Source of the DNA: Saccoglossus kowalevskii
Taxonomy: Eukaryota; Hemichordata; Enteropneusta; Harrimaniidae
Assembly: GCF_000003605.2 (NCBI RefSeq)
Contig: NW_003132352.1
Location: 123,173-145,893, forward strand
Direction of reading: 5' to 3'
Length of the DNA: 22,721 nt
The notes under the pieces: model-generated
Seen by the model: the letters and a program-made list of their open reading frames with translations, nothing else
Database searches by the model: none
Told to the model about the DNA's origin: nothing
Shown: piece by piece, positions 1 through 7,154 of the stretch
How positions within the stretch are numbered: the stretch's first letter is position 1
Layout of the letters: each line of letters opens with the position of its first letter
Made by a program: the position numbers and the translations under genes

Positions 1-69
1 ATTATACCAACAATCAGACAATAGTCCTCGTCGGAAGCATTTCCGTGGTGGTCACTAATTTTGAGTGAC

Positions 70-222
70 GGTCGGGGCCGACCGGCGTGGCGAACAAAGC
101 TTTTTCACATCTGATATTGGCATGTCAAATATGAAATCAAGCGCCGAGGTGGGAACACATAGCGCCGAGGTCCCAAGTGAAGCGCCGAGATTCACAGGTA
201 TAGCGCCGCGGACCTCGGCGCT
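70..222. repeat. GC-rich intronic block with phased agcgccg motifs
   Basis: The motif agcgcc(g) occurs at 140, 161, 181 and 202, spaced 21, 20 and 21 bp, and an inverted copy cctcggcgct ends at 222. A short palindrome (GGTCGG-gg-CCGACC) lies at 70-83. The block stands out from the AT-rich surroundings and lies just before the first visible exon. It could be a fragment of a GC-rich repeat or a regulatory element. Bases 1-69 show nothing recognisable. Confidence 0.5.
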
Positions 223-289
223 AAAAAGCCCTGGGGAGAACCCTGATTGTATTTTATGTGTAAAAACTAAATTGTTGTTTTTACTGTAG

Positions 290-424
290 GGTCTTGAGTG
301 TAAGGATGGTCGCTACACCCCAGGACGTCACTGGCGAATAGAGGCACGTATTGGAAGTGGGAAATTTGGTGATTGTCACTTGATGTGTGATATGAGTACA
401 CAGTTTATCTGTGCTGTTAAAAAG
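290..424 (+). CDS. MAP3K14: MAP3K14-like exon: start of kinase domain, ATP-binding loop
   Basis: The acceptor is a T-rich tract ending in tag at 287-289 and the donor is gtatgt from 425; phase is 0 at both ends. It encodes 45 residues with W-R before the glycine-rich loop GSGKFG and ends with AVKK. The matching lysine pair in vertebrate NIK is the one mutated to make the kinase dead. The stop codon just upstream in the same frame is part of the acceptor, so this is an internal exon and the gene continues 5' of the window. Confidence 0.9.
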
Positions 425-3400
425 GTATGTAAATTTATGGTGCCAACAGTCCATAAACTAGATTTAATAGGGGGAAGTGATTGTTTTGGTATTTATTTAT
501 TTTTTTTTTTTTTATTTATTTATGCAGTTATTATTATTTCCCCCCCCCCTCCCAAAAAAAACACAACTACCGGTAGTACATCCAAACAGTGTTTACTTCA
601 GAGCTTCTCAGCTGTAGCAGCCAACTTTGCCTGGATTTCTGTCTGAAACAATAAGTGAACATGAAAAAGTATTCAAATCAAATTTCCTTTATTTGTATAT
701 TATTCACAACTCTCGGAAATTGTCTTTGGGCGATCACTGATTTCGATTATTTTGCTGCAATGTATTGGCTCTTGAATGTGAATAAATAATGTGGTGATTG
801 AAAGGCTGAAACCTGGGCTAAAAAATTAACTAGGAGACTACATGGAGTAATTTATGAAATCTGATTTCAGTGTGATTTGAGGGATTTCACCAACAATGCT
901 GAAGAAGTCAATATCTGGTGTCAGCTATCTCACTCTGGTATTCCCGAACTGTATGGTATTCTACGCATTGGAACAGCCATTTATTATTTTATGAAATATA
1001 TCCGAGGTGAGAATTGTCTTGATTTTTAGTACACAATGTAGGGGTCTCTGTATGTCATAGTAGTCATGTTAATTAATGTTACACCTACAGATTATACTGT
1101 TTTAGGCCAAGGAAAAAGTAATATCAAGTTTTCTGTTTATCAGGTGCATTAGTTATAAGTGTCTGCTTCAACGTTTTCTTTTCAGGCTTATGCCAGAATT
1201 TTCAAAATCAAAGCCCAATTACCCAATTATTTTAAAATGACAGCAAAAAATGTGCTTGTATCTATTTTTCAGATTGACCAAAAATGGTTCATTTTGTTTA
1301 GGGTCACTTTTGAAGCACTTTTTGACAAACTCTTGTCTTGTTCTGAATTGCTATTTCTCTCAGTAAATTGAAAAAAGGAAATTAGTGGTTTCTATTTCAA
1401 TATGATCCAGGGTGTTACCAGTTAGGATAGACAGGTATCCATCCCATTCTCTGAACCAATCATCTAAGCATTTTTTCCCCTAACAACCACCATTGGTAAA
1501 GCAATGATCGAAAACTCTACTCTAAAGAAAACTACTTTTACCTTCCTACGTAGATGCATCTTGTTTTTTTATACTACCATTAATCTTCATATTAGCTGCG
1601 TATATCCTGAATACTGTGATGATTTTCATCGCTGTTTTAATTGCTTTACAGGTATGAGTGTACGTTCTATACTTGAGCTGAAACCAACATATATACTACA
1701 AGAACATGACATACTGGACTTTGCTTATCAGATAAGTGAAATTCTTCTGTATTTACACAACAAGAGGATCAGACATGGTGATTTGAAAGGTAATCCAGTG
1801 TTGTCTTATCTCTTCTTGTTTTAATGCAAGGTACCTTCAGTATTTATTAATATATCATAATTGTTTAATAATAAATTTCATTATTTTATTCCGTAGCTTC
1901 TAACATAATGGTGGATGAGCAAGGATATTTATACCTTGTAGACTTTGGCTTCTCTCGCCAGCTCCAAAAAGGACACGCCCACTTCCCGAAAAATGAAAAT
2001 CCACAAGGAACCCCTGTGTACATGGCTCCAGAGATTGCCCTAAGTAATATTCACAGTCTGAAAGTAGATATATGGGCGTTTGGTTGCTTGATACTTCACA
2101 TGTTGAGTGGACAACCTCCCTGGTCATCATTGAAATTGACTAGAGCTGAGCAAATCTATTACGCTGTAAGTCAAGTGTCTGATTGCAAATACTCACATTC
2201 CATTCTCAGTAATGGAGTGTTTACTGGGGCTGATAGGGTGGTATATCCATATACCATATCAGAGAGGGCATAATGATACACACTGGTATAAAATATTTGT
2301 CAGTGAATATTTTTTGTATATATCTGGTCGAATCAGAATCGGCAGGTCCCTGTGGCTGCTATGGTCATGTCTAAGGTTAATAATATGCATGGTGAGATTA
2401 GTTACCTTGCTTGCATCCAGACATATTTTTTAAAAGCTGCATGCACAAGGATGCAAAACTTAGACTTTCATTATTAGTCTTATGGATTGACATACATTAT
2501 GCATGTATGAAAACATGTGCACATATATTTGTTTAACGATCAGATCAAGATTAATGTTGAAAATTCATTAAAATTGACCATTTTGTTTTTAAGATCATAT
2601 TCAACTTAGCAAACTGTCAACAATTTTGTATTAACGAATGCATATCTTTGACCTGACCTGACCTGACCTGACCTGACCTGACTTGATTGGTTACAATCAA
2701 ACTTTACAACTACATTATACATCATGTCACACAGGCATTTGATTTACATTCCAATTCAAAATGACTGACTCGTATCAGTTTTGTTTTCTACTGAATAAAA
2801 AGTGCTTTAAATGACTTTAAGTGACTGTAATATTATCACTTTCGTAACAGATCGGTAACAATGAGCCACCTCTTAATGAGATTCCACAGGAGTGTTGTGA
2901 ACCTCTTCGTAAACTTGTAACTTGGTGCTTAAACAGGAATCCTGCAAACAGGCCAACCGCAATGCAGTGCTACTATCATTGGGCATTCAACAGGGGTATG
3001 TGTTTAATCTTTCTACAATCTTAAAAATCAACTTAGTGTTTCATCAAATTTCCAAGAAATGTGTTGTGAATATTATGTAGCTTGATTATAGTTCTCATGT
3101 ACAAGGCTTATCTCAAAGCACAGTATTTATGATTGCTGTTTAAAATTTGTAGTCCCCGTTCGAACACAGTTCGAAAGCGGGAACTTATGTTTTTACTTCT
3201 GTGCGCCTGTGCGTGCGTCCGGACCTGTATCTTAGAAATGCCTTGAACAATTACAATCAAACTTCACACACACATCATACATGATATTATACATATGCAC
3301 GTCAATTTGTTTCATGATCTGATTCAAGATGGCCAAATGGTGGCCATTTTTGTTCTAAAAATCATCAAAATCAAACATTTCTCGGCTGTTTACAGATGGA

Positions 3401-6400
3401 TTTTGTTCAAACTTGGTATATATGTTGGACATTATAGGACCTTGATGCACATCATTTTGTTTTCAGATAAGATTCAAAATGGCCAACTGGCAACCATTTT
3501 GTTTTAATAAATGTGGTTCTAGTGCCATATCTCTGACTTACTGTGACTGATTATGTTCAAATTTTAAATATTCATTATACATCATGTCATAGATATACAG
3601 ATACATTGGTGGCCGAATGGTAGCCATATTTGTGCTGAAAAATCATTAAATATCTAGCATTTCTGGCAGTTATGGATGGATTTTGTTCAAACTTGGTACA
3701 TACATTAGACATTACGGGTTCCTGATGCTGGTTATTTTATTTTTTAGATCGGATTCAGAAGGGCTGACTAGTGGCCATTTTGTTTTAATGAATGGGCTTC
3801 TAGAGCCATATCTCTGACATGCTTTGACTATGTTCAAATTTGACATATTCATTATACATTTATTCAAAATAAAATGGCGGATTTTGTTTTACTTAATGCT
3901 GTTCCAGAGCAATATCTCTCAGTACTCGTTTGACGATCAGATACAAATGTCAATCATTGAAATGTTAAACAATCATCATAATCATATTCCTGACATATAT
4001 TCCAGCTATATTACTATAAACAAAACTATATATCTTAAATTCAATAACTAACAGGAACGTTTTTGGATAATCAGTTTAAACTTTTTAAAAGTTTTTTTTT
4101 TTTACAGCAGTTCTCAGTGTATTAATGAGCACTTATGTATTTTTCGTTTCATTTGATTATAGTGTTTTATGAACAAGATATGCTGCAGAACCTGGATCAA
4201 ACTATTGATGATGAGCAGGACTATGACGAGAGTGTTACCGAAAAGATTGATGACAACGTTCTATCAATTCCACCAGCACCTGTAAATGACCCACAAATTT
4301 TAATTCAGAAGGAGAAGGAGGAGGAGGAGGAGGATGATATCTACTCTGCTGGACCTGTCAAAGACGACGATGCGATCCAGCCACCATTCGTAAACATATT
4401 AGCTGTGTCTAGAGGTAGCACTGAGGGCACACTAACTCCATCTTCATCTTTAGTCCTTTCCCAGGATCCTGCGCTTCCATCATCGCTCACCTCCTCTACT
4501 GGATCTGCTGTTTCTATGGAGTCCATCAATGCAAAGCACCCTGGTTCAGAGAGTAAGCCATCCATTTTAGACAGTGATGAAGGAGCAGTTATGAACTCTT
4601 CAGATAGTGATGATGACCTTAATTCAGGTGAACACAAGTCATTTGACAATGGTGCAGAGAAGCCCCTTCCTGCTGTGCCTCCAGAAAATGATGTTCAAGT
4701 TCTGTTTGAGAGTGGAGAATCTTCTCAACCAAGAGAATCCCAACATATTGAACCAATAGAAACACTCAATCGGAACAATGATTATGCTTCTGCACTGGTA
4801 CACAGTACACATGAAAGTAGTAAAGGAAACCAACCGGCATCCAAGTCAATGATCAAGGCAGAATTCCAACCACAGCTACAAGCGAAGATGCACACTGAAG
4901 GAACTGATAATTGCAATGCTGGAGCTGAACTGAGAGGTCCAGATGAAGAAGCTGGTTTTCCCCTTCCAGTATTGCAATCAGTTGCCAGACCACCAGTTAA
5001 CTCTGATCATGTCACCAATGAACTAGCTTCTTTAATCACTGGCAGTATTCAGCATCAAGCGAAAGCAGCTGTTGAAGGGGAACAACCAGGGTCTATGAGA
5101 CAGACACCGAATGATGTGATCAATTCAGATGATTGTAGCGGCATGCATGCGACTAATACTACATACAATGGTGGTGCAAGTAATGTCATCCAACTGAAAC
5201 CAACACACAGGAAACTAGCACCCAGCTTCTCTGTGAACTACACCCCACGCAAAAAACCTCTTGCTAAGAGAAGCATCTCCTCCAACCCACTTGAGAAGAA
5301 ACCGGCATTACAACATCATTACAGTAGTCCAGATCTCAATCTGGAAGGAGCCAGCAATTATTCATCAGAATATCCAAGAACTAGTTCCATGGTGTCTGCC
5401 ACCTCTGCATCAAGTGAAGAACAAATACAGGCAGAGTTTGACAGCTTGCAAGCAGGTAAGCTATGTCACTTTGTAAATAAAGTGATACATTTAATGATTT
5501 AAATAATACTTAATTTTTTTCTATTAGATAGTTATTTAAACGTATTTCACATTTTAGTTTGAATCACATAAATTTATTGGAACAGGAAGACTAATCAAAT
5601 AGACTTTTTATTGCAAGTGTGCATTATAATTAGTGTTTGTTGTGGCTATTACTTCATGTGCTGGTACCCATCTCTAATTCACTAAATAAATGCTTGTACT
5701 CTCCAGATTTATTAAATGATGTCATGTACAAAACAAGCCCAGAAGAGCAGCTGGCATTATGGGAGCAGTTCAATACCACTGAGGTAAGTTGTGCTGTGCA
5801 ATGTGTGTCTGTGAAATCCTGTCTTGTTGGGAAGTGAATCACTTGTATTTACACAGAAAACAAATTCACCAGTATTGCCAATATGCAGCAGTGTCTCTGA
5901 AACAGTTTGAACTGACATAGTGTTTCAAGAAAGAAACAAAATGAAAATGTCTTGATGCATTTCTTGCTGATACTTGCCATCTCACTTCTCATAGCTGCCT
6001 ATTGACATTCACATTGATGCCCCTTCACTACCATTGCCAACGTATCTTACCTTCAATATAATAGTACCTTGAATATTTGATAGTTTTTACCCAAAAATAA
6101 CTCTTCAAATACAGTCAATATACCATAAAAATGTTGGCAGTTTACACCAAATTCAAATTTTGCACTACTGAACCCATAATTATGACGAACTTGACATGTA
6201 ATCTTGCCAAACCTCCCTAAAGCAGAAAAAGGACAGAAAATTTGCAAGATTATGTACAGGAAAAATATTACTGTATAATTGCTGGAAAAGGATTGACCAG
6301 CTTTGTTATTAGTCCAATAAAAGTGTTCCGCTTGGAATGTTGGAATGTACCAAGAAAATTGTTTTTCTGGAGTAAATTGTAGTGTATTTTACTTATGAAT

Positions 6401-7114
6401 GGTCAAAAAGTGCATGGAGATTTTACCGAAATGTGTGGATGTTGTTTGGTCACAGTTGCACCATAAATAATAGACTATTTTGGGCGTAGCTATAAAATGT
6501 GTCACCGAAGTACTCATGTACATGATTCCAAGAGTTTGTGCTGTGAAGAGACTCCATTGAAAAAAATAAGTATTGTGTAATTTTTAGTGAGAATGTATTC
6601 AAATAGATTTATGTTTATGAATCATGTTTCATTTCAAAGTGTATTAATATAATAAAAAATTTTTATGAAAATGTTTTTTTATACTTTTTGGATGGATTGA
6701 ATTTACAAATGATGAGTTATTTTGTTATACCATCACTTGAATTATGTGTTACGAATTTCTGATAGTTTAGACTTTGTGTTCTATGGGCTGTTCTTTCAGT
6801 TATGGTAACGTGGAGTCGTCATCTAAGTATGCACAATTGTTTGTCTTGTGTTCCCCAACGCATTTAAAAATCCCTTTTGAATTTGGGGGACTTTGTGTGA
6901 CTGACCGTGGTGTTTGTAAACTTTAGTCGAACTGTAGTAACGGTAGTGTGTTAATCTGCCACGTTTAAATATGATTGTGCCTCAAAGAGGACTGAAAAGT
7001 GATTTACATTTACTTCGTCTGTTATAAATCAACTGTATTAGCTTCCTTCGAACTTCCTATTGCCATCGGAAGTATGTCTACTCCACTCGGCGGTGTAGTG
7101 CGTATCGATCTTCT

Positions 7115-7154
<40 letters not shown>

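Noticed and set aside
1504-1824. 106-codon ATG-started ORF
   Set aside because: Only 1652-1789 is exon; the rest is intron read-through on both sides.
3151-3960. CRISPR-like or satellite array
   Set aside because: Units are ~280 bp, diverged and dispersed in an animal intron, with no short spacers.
4101-4110. Strong-looking acceptor tttacag before the long exon
   Set aside because: Using it puts the exon out of frame; only the tag ending at 4162 keeps the frame.
4341-4649. - strand ORF opposite the long exon
   Set aside because: Antisense shadow of a well-supported exon.
4135-5502. 455-codon ORF as a separate gene
   Set aside because: It is the long linker exon (4163-5455) of the kinase with intron bases at both ends; phases fit the neighbouring kinase exons.
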